NCBI GenBank assembly: GCA_963718995.1
Contig: CAVRAP010000018.1
Location: 5,173 to 69,172 of the forward strand
Origin: UBA4744 sp963718995
GTDB lineage: Bacteria > Actinomycetota > Acidimicrobiia > Spongiisociales > UBA4744
DNA length: 64,000 nucleotides
Reading direction: 5' to 3'
Numbering within the stretch: the stretch's first letter is position 1; every line of letters starts with the position of its first letter. A program made the translations under genes and the position numbers. Under the pieces are notes generated by a model. That model did not search any database. It was given only the letters and a program-made list of their open reading frames with translations, and was not told the origin of the DNA. Shown here piece after piece: positions 1 through 9,179 of the stretch.

Positions 1-1
1 G

Positions 2-628
2 CACCTCACGATTTTCATCACGGTCGCCGGCATTGTGCTGGCCTTTCCGCTGGGCCTCTTGTTCGCTTTGGGCCGCCGGTCGAGTCTTCCCTTGGTGCGG
101 TACCTGTCGGTTACCTATATCGAGTTCATTCGCGGAGTACCGCTCATTACGCTTCTGCTCCTGGGTGCGTTTGCACTTCTGTTCCTGCTTCCACCCGGCA
201 CACAGCTTGGCCAGGTGGCCCGGTTGATTGTGGCCATCATGCTGTTCGCCGCCGCCTATATTGCTGAGAATGTCCGGGGTGGATTGCAGGCGGTTCCCAA
301 GGGCCAGACCGAAGCCGGCCAGGCTCTTGGCCTGGCTCCCTGGAAGGTCATGCGTCTCATCATCCTGCCCCAGGCACTTCGTGCGGTGATTCCGGCGATG
401 GTTGGTCAGTTCATCAGCCTTTTCAAGGACACGTCGCTGCTGGTCATCGTTGGCGTCGTCGAACTTCTGCAGGTGTCCTCGATTGCTAACTCACAGGCGG
501 AGTTCCTCGGGAAGGGCCTGGTAGAAGAGACGTTGGCATTTGTCGCGCTGATCTATTGGGTTGGTTCATTCACGATGTCGCGGGAGAGCCGGCGGCTTGA
601 AAAGAAACTGGGAGTAGGAGAGCGATGA
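2..628 (+). CDS. Amino-acid ABC transporter permease (5' partial)
   Basis: This is an inner-membrane permease of the polar amino-acid (HAAT) ABC family that forms the channel for uptake of an amino acid. The reading frame is open from base 2 and runs off the left edge, so the N-terminus is missing. The protein is hydrophobic with several membrane segments. The segment YIEFIRGVPLITLLLL resembles AapM/BztC-type permeases. The EAA loop, which contacts the ATPase, is seen as EAGQALGLAPWKVMRLIILPQALR near bases 310-380. Its stop overlaps the start of the ATPase gene by 4 bases (ATGA), which indicates translational coupling. The substrate cannot be read from the sequence. Confidence 0.88.
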   Translation, partial: HLTIFITVAGIVLAFPLGLLFALGRRSSLPLVRYLSVTYIEFIRGVPLITLLLLGAFALLFLLPPGTQLGQVARLIVAIMLFAAAYIAENVRGGLQAVPKGQTEAGQALGLAPWKVMRLIILPQALRAVIPAMVGQFISLFKDTSLLVIVGVVELLQVSSIANSQAEFLGKGLVEETLAFVALIYWVGSFTMSRESRRLEKKLGVGER

Positions 629-1398
629 CGCAGAACAACGTGTATTCGGACGCGACCCAGATAGCCGGCGAGGTGATGATCAAGGTCATCGGGGTCGACA
701 AGTACTTCGGCGACTTCCAGGCCCTCAAAGGGATCAACCTGAATGTCGGCAAGCAAGAGGTCGTGGTTGTCATTGGCCCGTCCGGATCGGGCAAATCGAC
801 GCTGATCCGGTGTATCAACCGGCTCGAAAAGCACGACGCGGGCCGCATCATCGTGGACGGTATCGAGCTGTCCGACGACATCCGCAACATCCAGGAGATC
901 CGCCGCGAGACGGGCATGGTGTTTCAGCAGTTCAACCTCTTCCCGCATCTGACGGTGCTGGACAACATCACGCTCGCTCCTCGGCAGGTCAGGAACAAGC
1001 CAAAAGACGAAGCCGAAGAGATCGCCATGGAGATGCTCGAACGGGTCAAGATCCCCGAGCAGGCCCGCAAGTACCCCGGCCAGCTGTCCGGCGGCCAGCA
1101 GCAGCGAGTGGCGATCGCCCGGTCGCTGGCCATGCAGCCCAAAGCGTTGCTGTTCGATGAGCCCACCTCGGCGCTCGACCCGGAAATGATCAAAGAGGTG
1201 CTCGACGTCATGCAGGAGCTGGCCGAATCGGGGATGACCATGATCGTGGTCACCCACGAGATGGGGTTCGCCCGGGCGGTTGCCAACCGGGTGCTGTTCA
1301 TGGCCGACGGTGAGGTCGTCGAAGTCGGCACGCCGCAACACTTCTTCGAGAATCCCAGCGAAGACCGGACCAAGCTGTTCCTCAGCCAGATTCTCTGA
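625..1398 (+). CDS. Amino-acid ABC transporter ATP-binding protein
   Basis: This 257-residue cytoplasmic ATPase energises the permease encoded just upstream. Walker A is GPSGSGKS at residues 51-58. The signature LSGGQQQ is at about 154-160, Walker B LLFDEP at about 175-180, and the H-loop histidine lies in VVTHEMG near 211. The closest named families are AapP/GlnQ/HisP. The first 18 residues before MIKVIGVDKYF are longer than usual, so an internal ATG at 676 is a possible alternative start. The stop codon lies within a perfect inverted repeat at 1387-1417. No binding-protein gene is in the window, so it probably lies to the left. Confidence 0.93.
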   Translation: MTQNNVYSDATQIAGEVMIKVIGVDKYFGDFQALKGINLNVGKQEVVVVIGPSGSGKSTLIRCINRLEKHDAGRIIVDGIELSDDIRNIQEIRRETGMVFQQFNLFPHLTVLDNITLAPRQVRNKPKDEAEEIAMEMLERVKIPEQARKYPGQLSGGQQQRVAIARSLAMQPKALLFDEPTSALDPEMIKEVLDVMQELAESGMTMIVVTHEMGFARAVANRVLFMADGEVVEVGTPQHFFENPSEDRTKLFLSQIL

Positions 1399-1417
1399 GC
1401 TTCGCTCAGAGAATCTG
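1387..1417 (+). terminator. Hairpin overlapping the ATPase stop codon
   Basis: A perfect 14-bp inverted repeat (CAGATTCTCTGAGC, loop TTC, GCTCAGAGAATCTG) contains the stop codon of the upstream ATPase gene. There is no T-tract after it. It may end transcription or protect the 3' end of the message. Confidence 0.6.
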
Positions 1418-1910
1418 CAGTACTCAGTGTCAGTACTCAGTACGTGGTGGCAGGTTTCTGCCTTCAGTTCTTTCCTTCTCCGCTTGAGAGACTGCGTTCG
1501 AGACCATGCAACATTGCCCTGATATCCGCTAGTTCCTGCAGGAGCTGTCGGTGCTGGCCGGAAGCAAGTAAGGCGAGGTCGAGGCTCACATCGAGCTGCG
1601 TCTCAACTTCGCAAGCCGAACCGATGGCCAATCTGACGAAACGCCCAAAGTCGCGCGGGCTTGCTCTTCCCACTCCTTCGGCGATGTTCGATGGGATGGA
1701 TACGGCGGCTCGCCGGAGCTGCCTGGTGAGGCCGAATCTTTCGTCCACCGGGAAGGCAGCGGTGATGTTGTAGATCTCCAACACCAGGCGTCGGCTTCGT
1801 CGCCACACGTCCAGTCGGCGGTAGTCGTGCATTCCTTCTGACTATCGCAGCCCGACCCGGATCAGAAGTGCCCTACTGTCTGAGTACAAGGTACCGAGTG
1901 CTGAGTACTC
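1418..1910. repeat. Inverted GTACTCAG repeats bracketing the four-helix-bundle gene
   Basis: On the left, CAGTACTCAG occurs twice (1418-1427 and 1431-1440), separated by TGT. On the right, CTGAGTAC occurs at 1880-1887 and CTGAGTACTC at 1901-1910, the reverse complement of the left motif. Together they enclose the small gene at 1464-1832. The arrangement looks like the ends of a small mobile unit, but no transposase is present and no target duplication is obvious. Confidence 0.45.
1464..1832 (-). CDS. Four-helix-bundle protein, S23/23S-IVS family
   Basis: This 122-residue protein matches the small four-helix-bundle family first found inside 23S rRNA intervening sequences and related to the Avd accessory protein of diversity-generating retroelements. 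The family signature SIPSNIAEG is at residues 45-53, preceded by LTRQLRRAA. The sequence opens with the typical YRRLDVW stretch. The molecular role of free-standing members is unknown; some bind nucleic acid. Here it stands alone on the minus strand, facing the ABC transporter, between short inverted repeats. No reverse transcriptase or rRNA gene is nearby. Confidence 0.85.
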   Translation of the reverse strand: MHDYRRLDVWRRSRRLVLEIYNITAAFPVDERFGLTRQLRRAAVSIPSNIAEGVGRASPRDFGRFVRLAIGSACEVETQLDVSLDLALLASGQHRQLLQELADIRAMLHGLERSLSSGEGKN

Positions 1911-1912
1911 TT

Positions 1913-2452
1913 CTAGCCACTTCCTGTGAGGCTCTCCGCCACCAATCTTGCCTCTTCCGGTCCGGTGGGTGGATAGAACACCAGGTAGTACTCGTCGCAT
2001 CGATCGTCTCCTTCGACCCAGGCCACCCCCCAGACGCCGTCCCCGAGCTCTCCCAACGCTGCTTCGGTGCCCCGCACGTCGATCCTCTCGGTCGTTCCGA
2101 TCCAATACGTAGGAGGCAGACCACCCCGGACGAAAGCGACCACCGGTTTCCCAACCGCGTCCGTCCAACCGGTGACGATCGTGCCCGGTTGCAACGTGAA
2201 TTCGTCGAGGGGTACGGCGGAGAGGTCGGGTTGGCCGTCGACCACCCGATCGGGAAGGATCGTTGGCAGGAAGTTGGGCGGGTCGCAGGTCTCCGGTGGT
2301 GCCGCGGTCGACGCGGTTGTGGGCGGGGTGGTCGTAGTCGGGATCGTGATGATGATCGTCGTCGGCGAGGTTGTCGTCGGATCTGTCGCGCTCGAACAGC
2401 CGGCCAATAACAGCACTGCCACGAGGGCGATGAAGGGTCGAGATGCGAACAC
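1913..2452 (-). CDS. Secreted lipoprotein, unknown function
   Basis: This is a 179-residue predicted lipoprotein. The N-terminus has a short positive region, a hydrophobic stretch and the lipobox LLAGC with the lipidated cysteine at residue 19. A threonine/proline-rich linker (about residues 24-55) of the kind that spans the cell wall follows. The C-terminal domain of about 120 residues is acidic and contains cysteines near 56 and 152. I do not recognise the domain. It lies divergently from the M20 hydrolase gene, so the two may share a promoter region at 2453-2574. Confidence 0.75.
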   Translation of the reverse strand: MFASRPFIALVAVLLLAGCSSATDPTTTSPTTIIITIPTTTTPPTTASTAAPPETCDPPNFLPTILPDRVVDGQPDLSAVPLDEFTLQPGTIVTGWTDAVGKPVVAFVRGGLPPTYWIGTTERIDVRGTEAALGELGDGVWGVAWVEGDDRCDEYYLVFYPPTGPEEARLVAESLTGSG

Positions 2453-2574
2453 GGACGGAGCGTACCCGAGTGGCCCAGTCGGTCGGGGATTGTCCGGTCT
2501 GAACGCGGGCGGCCACCGGGCGGCTCGGTGGTACCGTGAGCCAATGGCACGAACACCAGAGAAACGGGGAGACC

Positions 2575-3718
2575 GTGGACCCGAAACAGCTTGCCGAGCA
2601 AGCCTTTACCGAAGTTGAGACCGATCTAGCCGGGCTCAGCCGATGGATGTATGAGAACCCTGAGATCGGATTCGAGGAGTACGAAACCTCGGCGCGGCTG
2701 GCGGAGTTCCTGGCCGGCCACGGGTTCATCGTCGAGTACCCGGCCTTCGGACTCGACACGGCGTTTGCCGCCCGGGCCGGCTCTGCCGGGCCGGAGGTCA
2801 TCATCTGCGCAGAGATGGACGCTCTCCCAACGGTTGGCCATGCCTGCGGTCACAACATCATCGCAACTTCCGCGCTCGGCGCCGCCGTGGCGCTTGCTCC
2901 GCTCGCAGACGGTCTCGGGTTCCGGTTGACGGTGCTCGGTACTCCCGCCGAGGAGAAGATGGGAGGCAAGGTCGATCTGATCAATGCCGGCGCCTTCGCC
3001 GGTGCAGCGGCCTCGATGATGGTGCACCCTTCCAACAGCGATGTCGTCGACCCCAATGTGCTGGGGGTTCGGCACATCGACGTCGAATTCCACGGGAAGG
3101 ACTCTCACGCCGCGTTCGCCCCGCAACTCGGGATCAACGCCCTCGATGCCTTCGTGCAGGCCTACGTCAACGTGTCGACCCTGCGTCAGGCGCTCTATCC
3201 GACCGACAAGATCCACGGCATCATCACCCACGGCGGCGACGCACCCAACATCATCCCGAGCTACACGCGTTCATCCTGGTACGTCCGGGCGGCGACTCGT
3301 GACCGGATGGAGGAACTCTACGACCGGGTGCTGGCATGTTTCGAGGCAGCCGCAACAGCCACCGGGTGCTCGTGGAACGTCGAGCAGATGGGGCATCCCT
3401 TCGAGGACATGATCAACAACCCGGTGATGGTCGATCTGTTTGCCGCCAACTCGGCAGCGCTTGGGACGCCCCATGGGCCGTGGCGCTGATGAAGAACCCG
3501 GAGCTGCCGGATCAACCGACATGGGAAACGTCAGTCATGTGGTTCCCTCGATCCATCCATTCCTGACGATCAACCCCGGGGACCATGTGAACCACCAGCC
3601 CGAATTCGCCGCCCACACGGTGTCGGCGGATGGGGAACGAGCCATCCGTGACGGTGCGCTGGCGATGGCCTGGACGGTGATCGACCTGGCCGCTCTCGGG
3701 AAGTGGGACGAGCTCTAG
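2575..3718 (+). CDS. M20-family amidohydrolase, one frameshift
   Basis: This is a zinc-dependent M20 peptidase/amidohydrolase of the AbgB/PM20D2 type, which hydrolyses amide bonds of N-acyl amino acids or dipeptides. Visible family motifs are SRWMYENPEIGFEE, the metal-binding GHACGHN, PAEEKMGGK with the catalytic glutamate, the dimer-contact histidine in HGKDSHAAF, and the C-terminal GSTDMGNVSHVVP. The first 300 residues read in one frame and the C-terminal 80 in the next. Skipping one base at about 3466-3475 restores a normal 380-residue protein, so an assembly error is likely. The GTG at 2575 follows GGGGAG; an in-frame GTG at 2536 is the alternative. Confidence 0.85.
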
Positions 3719-3756
3719 CGGAGCGGAGCGGAGCTCCGCAGTTGTCAGGTATCAGT

Positions 3757-3783
3757 AAGGGCGGCCTCGCGGCCGCCCTTCTT
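3757..3783. terminator. Bidirectional hairpin terminator
   Basis: A perfect 10-bp stem (AAGGGCGGCC, loop TCGC, GGCCGCCCTT) followed by CTTC lies between the convergent M20 and SPFH genes. Its A- and T-rich ends suit termination in both directions. Confidence 0.75.
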
Positions 3784-3825
3784 CCAGTCGTCAATAACTG
3801 AAAACTGATGACTGATTACTGATAA

Positions 3826-4797
3826 CTACTTTTCTGGTGGTGGGACCGGGCGCCGGAATTCAGTTCTTTCCGGACGGTCTTTTCCGGTTCCTCCTTCGGC
3901 CGAGAAGAGCTCGCCGATGGCACCGATGCTCGACATGATCCCGCTCATCTCCAACGGCAGGAATACCTTGGTCGATTGCCCGTCGGCGATGCCCTGCAAA
4001 GCTTCCAGGTAGCGAATGGCGATCAAGTCGGGGGTCGGGTCGCCGGTGTGAATAGCCCCGAATACCCTTTCGATGGCTTGCCCTTCACCTTCTGCCACCG
4101 TGAGCTTCTGGTACTTGTCGGCGTCGGCTACCCGTTTGATGGCTTCGGCTTGACCTTCGGCCTCGAGGATCTGAGCTTCCTTGACACCTTCTGCGCGCAG
4201 GATGGCCGACCGCTTCTGACCTTCGGCTTCCGTTACGACGGCTCGCCGGTCCCGCTCGGCCTTCATCTGGCGGTGCATGGCGTCGGTAACGTCCGGGGGC
4301 GGTTCGATCCGCTGAATCTCGACCCGGACCACTCGCGTGCCCCACTTGTCGGTGGCATCGTCGAGGATCTCCCGGAGCTTGGCATTGATCAATTCACGGG
4401 AGGTGAGTGCCTCGTCCAACTGCAGGTCACCAACGACGTTACGAAGGTTGGTTTGTGCCAGCTTGGTGACCGCCAGCACGAAGTTGCTGATGTTGTACTT
4501 CAGCTTGACCGGATCGGTGGCTTCGAAGTAGATAACCGCGTCGACCGTCACGACCACGTTGTCTTTGGTGATGACTTCCTGCGGTGGAACGTCGATCACC
4601 TGCTCGCGCATATCCACCTTGAGCAGTCGCTTGACAAACGGCAGCACCCAGCGGAGGCCGGGATCAACCGTGCGCTGGTACCGGCCCAGGAACTCGATCA
4701 AGCCCTTTTCGAAAGGCCGGACGATCCGAAGCCCGGCCCCGGCAAAGACGATCAGCACAATCGCCAGAATTACAAACAGGATTATTAGTGGTTCCAT
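3826..4797 (-). CDS. SPFH/Band 7 membrane protein (stomatin-like, QmcA type)
   Basis: This 323-residue protein has one N-terminal membrane helix (residues 4-25) and a Band 7/SPFH domain (about 25-200). That domain contains the conserved block beginning VRPFEKGLIEFLGRY and the segment DVPPQEVITKDNVVV. An alanine/glutamate-rich coiled coil of EAEGQ repeats (about 185-245) follows. Such proteins form large membrane-bound rings that organise lipid domains and membrane proteases. The next gene in the same direction (4831-5277) encodes an NfeD protein, the standard partner of this family, which supports the assignment. Confidence 0.92.
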   Translation of the reverse strand: MEPLIILFVILAIVLIVFAGAGLRIVRPFEKGLIEFLGRYQRTVDPGLRWVLPFVKRLLKVDMREQVIDVPPQEVITKDNVVVTVDAVIYFEATDPVKLKYNISNFVLAVTKLAQTNLRNVVGDLQLDEALTSRELINAKLREILDDATDKWGTRVVRVEIQRIEPPPDVTDAMHRQMKAERDRRAVVTEAEGQKRSAILRAEGVKEAQILEAEGQAEAIKRVADADKYQKLTVAEGEGQAIERVFGAIHTGDPTPDLIAIRYLEALQGIADGQSTKVFLPLEMSGIMSSIGAIGELFSAEGGTGKDRPERTEFRRPVPPPEK

Positions 4798-4830
4798 TCA
4801 GGCCCTCTCTTTCGCGCCGTAAGACAACAA

Positions 4831-5277
4831 CTAGGACTTCGGTGCAGTTGCTCTCACTACCAACCGGGTACCGCGCACCTCGGTGATCGTCACCGCCGTT
4901 CCCGGTTCGATGACATCTCCGTCGCTGGTGGCTCGCCACTCCTCCGATTCGACCCGGACCCGGCCGGTGCCGGACACGGGATCGACCAGTTCGAGCACGA
5001 TCGCCGGCTTGTTCAGATAGCGGTTTGCTCCGACGCTCTTGGTGTCTTCGATGTCCTGTTTCTTGATGAACCGCTGCAGGTATACGAGGGTGCCGATTGA
5101 CACCACAAAGAAGGCAACCCATTGCCATCCGACCGCTACACCTGCCCACGCCAGGATCCCGGCCACCACACCACCAACCGCAAACGGCAGCAGGAAGAAC
5201 CCTGCGGTAAAGATCTCGCCAACGGCCAGCACCACGGCCAACCCTGTCCACAACCAGCGCCAAATATCGTTTTCCAT
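4831..5277 (-). CDS. NfeD family membrane protein
   Basis: This 148-residue protein has three or four hydrophobic helices (residues 7-75) followed by a soluble C-terminal OB-fold-like domain with GTGRVRVESEEWRATS. That is typical of short NfeD proteins. It precedes the SPFH gene by 33 bases on the same strand, a conserved pair thought to act in membrane quality control. The ATG at 5277 (MENDIWRWLW) is chosen because the upstream extension is compositionally odd and repeat-derived. No strong ribosome-binding site is visible. Confidence 0.88.
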   Translation of the reverse strand: MENDIWRWLWTGLAVVLAVGEIFTAGFFLLPFAVGGVVAGILAWAGVAVGWQWVAFFVVSIGTLVYLQRFIKKQDIEDTKSVGANRYLNKPAIVLELVDPVSGTGRVRVESEEWRATSDGDVIEPGTAVTITEVRGTRLVVRATAPKS

Positions 5278-5450
5278 AGGGTTGATTATCGCAGATGGAA
5301 CCGTCAGTCCGTCGGGAATTGAGTTTTGCGACCTGCGGTCGCAGTAGTCAGTTGTCAGTCGGTCGGCCTGCGGCCGTCCTTTCAGTCGCCAGTCGGGGAA
5401 GCTGATGAGTGGCAACCGACCACCGAAGACTGTCTTCTATCCTCCTGGGC

Positions 5451-5957
5451 ATGGAACGCACGAGAACCATCACTTGGGAGGACACGAGCGGAAGCCTGGC
5501 GGCGGCGGCTTCTCTGACCGGGCTCGAGTACATGAAAGCCATTGCGGCGGGCGATCTTCCTGCCGCTCCCATCGCCCGGTTGATCGGCATGGAGATGGAG
5601 GAGATCGATGTTGGCCTGGCCGTCTTCTCAGTCGAACCGGCCGAGTATCTCTATAACCCCATTGGGTCGGTGCACGGAGGGGTAGCGGCCACGGTGCTCG
5701 ATTCGGTGATGGGGTGTGCGATCCACACCACGCTCCCGCAAGGTTCGGGCTACTCGACGGTCGAGCTGAGCATCAACTACGTCCGACCGATAACCGCCGA
5801 AACGACGCGACTCTTCGGCCGCGGAGAAGTCGTGCACTCGGGCCGCCGGTTGGCGACAGCTGAGGCGCGTTTGACCGATGCCGATGGCCGCCTGTACGCC
5901 CACGGCACCACCACCTGCCTGGTCATGAAGGTCGGTCCGGGTCAACCCGGCGAGTGA
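5451..5957 (+). CDS. PaaI-type hotdog thioesterase
   Basis: This protein of about 168 residues belongs to the PaaI/YdiI thioesterase family, which hydrolyses acyl-CoA thioesters. The hotdog-fold signature GSVHGGVAATVLDSVMG lies near residues 77-93, with the HGG turn and the catalytic acidic residue (D90 region). The strands STVELSINYVRPI and the C-terminal ATAEARLTDADGRLYAHGTTTCLV follow. ATG 5451 is the better start; an in-frame GTG lies at 5409. It is convergent with clpB, with no clear terminator between them. Confidence 0.85.
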   Translation: MERTRTITWEDTSGSLAAAASLTGLEYMKAIAAGDLPAAPIARLIGMEMEEIDVGLAVFSVEPAEYLYNPIGSVHGGVAATVLDSVMGCAIHTTLPQGSGYSTVELSINYVRPITAETTRLFGRGEVVHSGRRLATAEARLTDADGRLYAHGTTTCLVMKVGPGQPGE

Positions 5958-6009
5958 TCCGAGTCCCAAGTCTCTCGTTACCATCTCTGATAGCTGATAG
6001 CTCGGCGGG

Positions 6010-8587
6010 TTAGGCGGCCTGGAAAACCAAACCGCCCTCACCCACGTCCGCTTCCACGGCGTCGTCCTCCCGGAAGGTTCCATCCAGGATCTGCAACGCC
6101 AGCTTGTCGGCGATTTCGGTTTGGATGAGTCGTTTGAGCGGTCGAGCACCATAGGCCGGGTCGTAGCCTTCGGTTGCCAGCCAGTCCTTGGCGTCGTCCG
6201 TCAAGGAGAGGCTGATCCGGCGGCCGGCCAGGCGAGCGAGCACATGGGCGAGTTGGATGTCGACGATCTGGCGGAGGTCCTCCCGGGTGAGCCGGTGGAA
6301 CACGATCACTTCGTCGACCCGGTTCAGGAACTCGGGGCGGAAGTGGGACTGCACCACGGCCATGACGTGTGTCCGGATCTGCTCGTCGCTGCTGGTCGCT
6401 TCGATGTGTTGTGATCCCAGGTTGGAAGTCATGATCAGGACGGTGTTGGAAAAATCGACGCTTCTTCCCTGACCGTCGGTCAGGCGGCCGTCGTCCATGA
6501 CCTGGAGTAACACGTTGAACACGTCGGCGTGCGCTTTCTCGATCTCATCGAGGAGGATCACCGAGTAAGGACGTCGGCGGATTGCCTCGGTGAGCTGCCC
6601 ACCCTCGTCGTAGCCGACGTAACCGGGAGGTGCACCTATGAGCCTGGAGACGCTGTGTTTCTCCATGTACTCGGACATGTCGATACGCACCATGGCCCGC
6701 TCATCATCGAACATGAACCACGCCAGGGCCCTGGCCAGCTCCGTCTTTCCAACCCCGGTTGGACCGAGGAAAATGAAGGACCCGATGGGTCGCTGCGGGT
6801 CAGACAAGCCTGCTCGACTGCGACGGATGGCGTTGGCGACGGCGGTAACTGCGGCGTCCTGGCCGACGACTCGCCGGTGCAGGTGGTCTTCGAGCCGGAT
6901 CAGTTTCTCGACTTCGCCTTCCATCAAGCGTGCAACGGGGACTCCCGTCCAACGGCTGACCACTTCGGCGACGTCCTCTTCGTCGACCTCTTCCTTCAAC
7001 ATCTTCTTGTTGGCCTGCAGTTCCTCGAGCCCCTGCTGCCGCTCGGCGAGGCTCCGCTCCAGGTCGGGGAGGGTCCCGTAGGTGATTTCTGCGGCCCGCT
7101 CCAGGTCTCCGCTCCGCTCGCGCGCGCTCGGCCTCGGCCCTGGCCTCTTCGGTCTGTTGTTTGATGCTGCGGATCCGACCGATCTCTTCCTTTTCGAGGT
7201 TCCAGTGGGCCTGGAGCCCATGCGACTCCTCCTGCACGTCGGCCAGTTCCTGTTCGAGGGCGGCCAGCCGTTCCTTGGAAGCGTCATCGGTCTCTTTTGT
7301 CAGTGCGGCCCGCTCGATTTCCAACTGCTTGATGCGCCGCTCCAGCTCATCGATTTCCTCAGGCATGGAGTCGATTTCGATACGCAGCCGCGAGGCCGAT
7401 TCGTCGATCAAGTCGATGGCTTTGTCCGGCAAGAACCGACCGGTGATGTACCTGTCGGAGAGAACGGCCGCCGCAACGAGGGCCGAGTCGGTGATGCGGA
7501 CCCCGTGGTGCACCTCGTAACGCTCTTTGAGCCCGCGCAGTATTCCGATCGAATCTTCAACGCTCGGGGGGTTGACGACCACCGGCTGGAATCGTCGCTC
7601 GAGAGCGGCATCCTTTTCGATGTGTTTGCGATATTCGTCGAGGGTCGTTGCGCCGATCATGCGCAATTCGCCCCGGGCCAGCATGGGCTTGAGCATGTTG
7701 GATGCGTCCATCGCGCCCTCGGCGGCACCGGCTCCGACGATCGTGTGCAGCTCATCGAGGAACGTGATGATCCGGCCCTCCGATGCCTTGATCTCGGCCA
7801 GTACGGCTTTGAGGCGTTCCTCAAACTCACCCCGGTACTTGGCGCCGGCCACCATGGCGCTGAGATCGAGCGCCACGATCCGTTTGTTCTTGAGGCCCTC
7901 AGGGACGTCGCCGTTCCCGATTCTTTGGGCAAGTCCTTCAACGATGGCCGTCTTTCCAACGCCCGGCTCGCCGATGAGGACCGGGTTGTTCTTGGTCCGT
8001 CGTGAGAGCACCTGGATGACTCGCCTGATCTCGTCGTCCCGACCGATGACTGGGTCGAGCTTCTGCTGGCGAGCCATTTCGGTCAGGTCCCGTCCGTATT
8101 GTTCGAGAGCTTCGAAGGTGGCTTCGGGGTCCTGACTGGTCACCCGCTGGTTCCCCCGGATCTCGGTCAGGGCCTCCAACATGGCCTGGAGGACCGCCCC
8201 CCGGGAACGCAGGATCTCTCCGGTCGGGCTCTTCGATGCAGCCAGGGCCAGGAGGAGGTGCTCAACGGATAGGTAGTCATCACGCATGTCCGTCCGTCGC
8301 GACTCGGCGGACTCGAAGACTTCGAGGAGGCTCTTGGAGATCGACACCTCGCCTCCGTAGACCTTGGGAAGACGTTCGAGTTCCTCTTCGATGTCCTTAC
8401 GTACGTCGGGAGCCTGAATATCCAGCTTGGCCAGGAGCGGATACGTGATGCCGTCGGTTTGGTCGAGGAGACCGAGGAGCAGATGGGCGGGTTCGACATA
8501 CTGATGGTGGTGCGCTCCGGCGAGTTCCTGGGCGCGTACCATCGCCTGTTGTGATCGGTGGGTGAATCTGTTGAAATCGATGGCCAT
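6010..8587 (-). CDS. clpB: ATP-dependent chaperone ClpB, one frameshift
   Basis: ClpB is the hexameric disaggregase that works with DnaK/DnaJ/GrpE. Seen from the N-terminus are the double Clp-N repeat (1-145), AAA-1 with Walker A GEPGVGKT at 206-213, the coiled middle domain (about 400-530), and AAA-2 with GPTGVGKT and LLDEIEKAH. The two halves are in different frames. The break falls at about 7111, in a GC-rich tract (GCGCGCGAGCGGAGCGGAG). Removing one base restores a continuous 858-residue protein of normal length. The gene is probably intact in the organism. AGGAG lies 8 bases upstream of the ATG. It is divergent from the thioesterase at 8685. Confidence 0.93.
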
Positions 8588-8621
8588 GACGTTTGCTCCT
8601 GTAAGGTCTTCTCAGACAACC

Positions 8622-8672
8622 CGTATCGTAGTCAACTCATTCCAAGAAATCTAAGTCTTAGTTTATCAGATT
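8622..8672. promoter_or_regulatory. Divergent clpB/thioesterase promoter region with palindrome
   Basis: The AT-rich spacer between the divergent clpB and thioesterase genes holds the palindrome CTAAGTCTTAG (8651-8661) inside a larger AATCT...AGATT inverted repeat. On the minus strand TTAGAT-18-TACGAT could be a promoter for clpB. A canonical HspR (HAIR) site was not found here. The operator role is inference. Confidence 0.3.
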
Positions 8673-8684
8673 AAGGAGTTGGTC

Positions 8685-9179
8685 ATGGAGTCCAAAACCC
8701 CGGCCGAGTCGCTGACGACGATGGCTCAGGTGATGCAGATCACCGACGCCAACACGGCCGGTTTTGTCCATGGTGGTTCGATCATGAAGCTCGTTGACTC
8801 GGCCGCGGGTGTAGCTGCCATGCGCCACGCCCAACGAAGGGTAGTGACGGTCCAGGTCGACTCCCTCACGTTCCATGCGCCCGTACACATCGGCGATGTG
8901 CTGAGCTTGACGGCCTGCGTGACCCAGGCCTGGAACACGTCCATGGAGATTGAAGTCACGGTTTATCGGGAGGACCCGGTATCGGGAGATACCGACCACA
9001 CCACCACCGCCTACCTCACCATGGTCGGGCTCGACGAGCACGGGCGCCCGGTCGCCGTTCCGGGGGTGGCGACCGAGACCGTTGCAGAGGAACGTCGCCA
9101 GCGGGAGGCCGAAACGCGCCGCCAGGCCGAGAATCCAACTGCGTCAGGATCTCGAGACCGGATGAAGCGGTGCTTCTAG
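8685..9179 (+). CDS. Acyl-CoA thioesterase (BACH/YciA-like hotdog)
   Basis: This 164-residue single-hotdog acyl-CoA hydrolase resembles YciA and cytosolic acyl-CoA hydrolases. Conserved segments are DANTAGFVHGGSIMKLVDSAAGVAA, VTVQVDSLTFHAPVHIGDVLSLTA and the TAYLTMVGLDEHGRP strand. It should cleave acyl-CoA to free acid and CoA in the cytoplasm. The charged C-terminal tail (from about residue 130, EERRQREAETRRQ) is unlike the fold and probably flexible. AAGGAG at 8673-8678 sits 6 bases before ATG 8685, which decides the start. Its last four bases overlap the convergent gene at 9176. Confidence 0.87.
   Translation: MESKTPAESLTTMAQVMQITDANTAGFVHGGSIMKLVDSAAGVAAMRHAQRRVVTVQVDSLTFHAPVHIGDVLSLTACVTQAWNTSMEIEVTVYREDPVSGDTDHTTTAYLTMVGLDEHGRPVAVPGVATETVAEERRQREAETRRQAENPTASGSRDRMKRCF

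Noticed and set aside
1464..1832. Diversity-generating retroelement, because of the Avd-like four-helix protein
   Set aside because: No reverse transcriptase, template/variable repeat pair or C-type lectin target is present.
1842..2804. A 320-codon minus-strand frame overlapping the lipoprotein and the M20 gene start
   Set aside because: Arg/Pro/Ser-rich with no motif; the lipoprotein in another frame has a clear signal peptide and lipobox.
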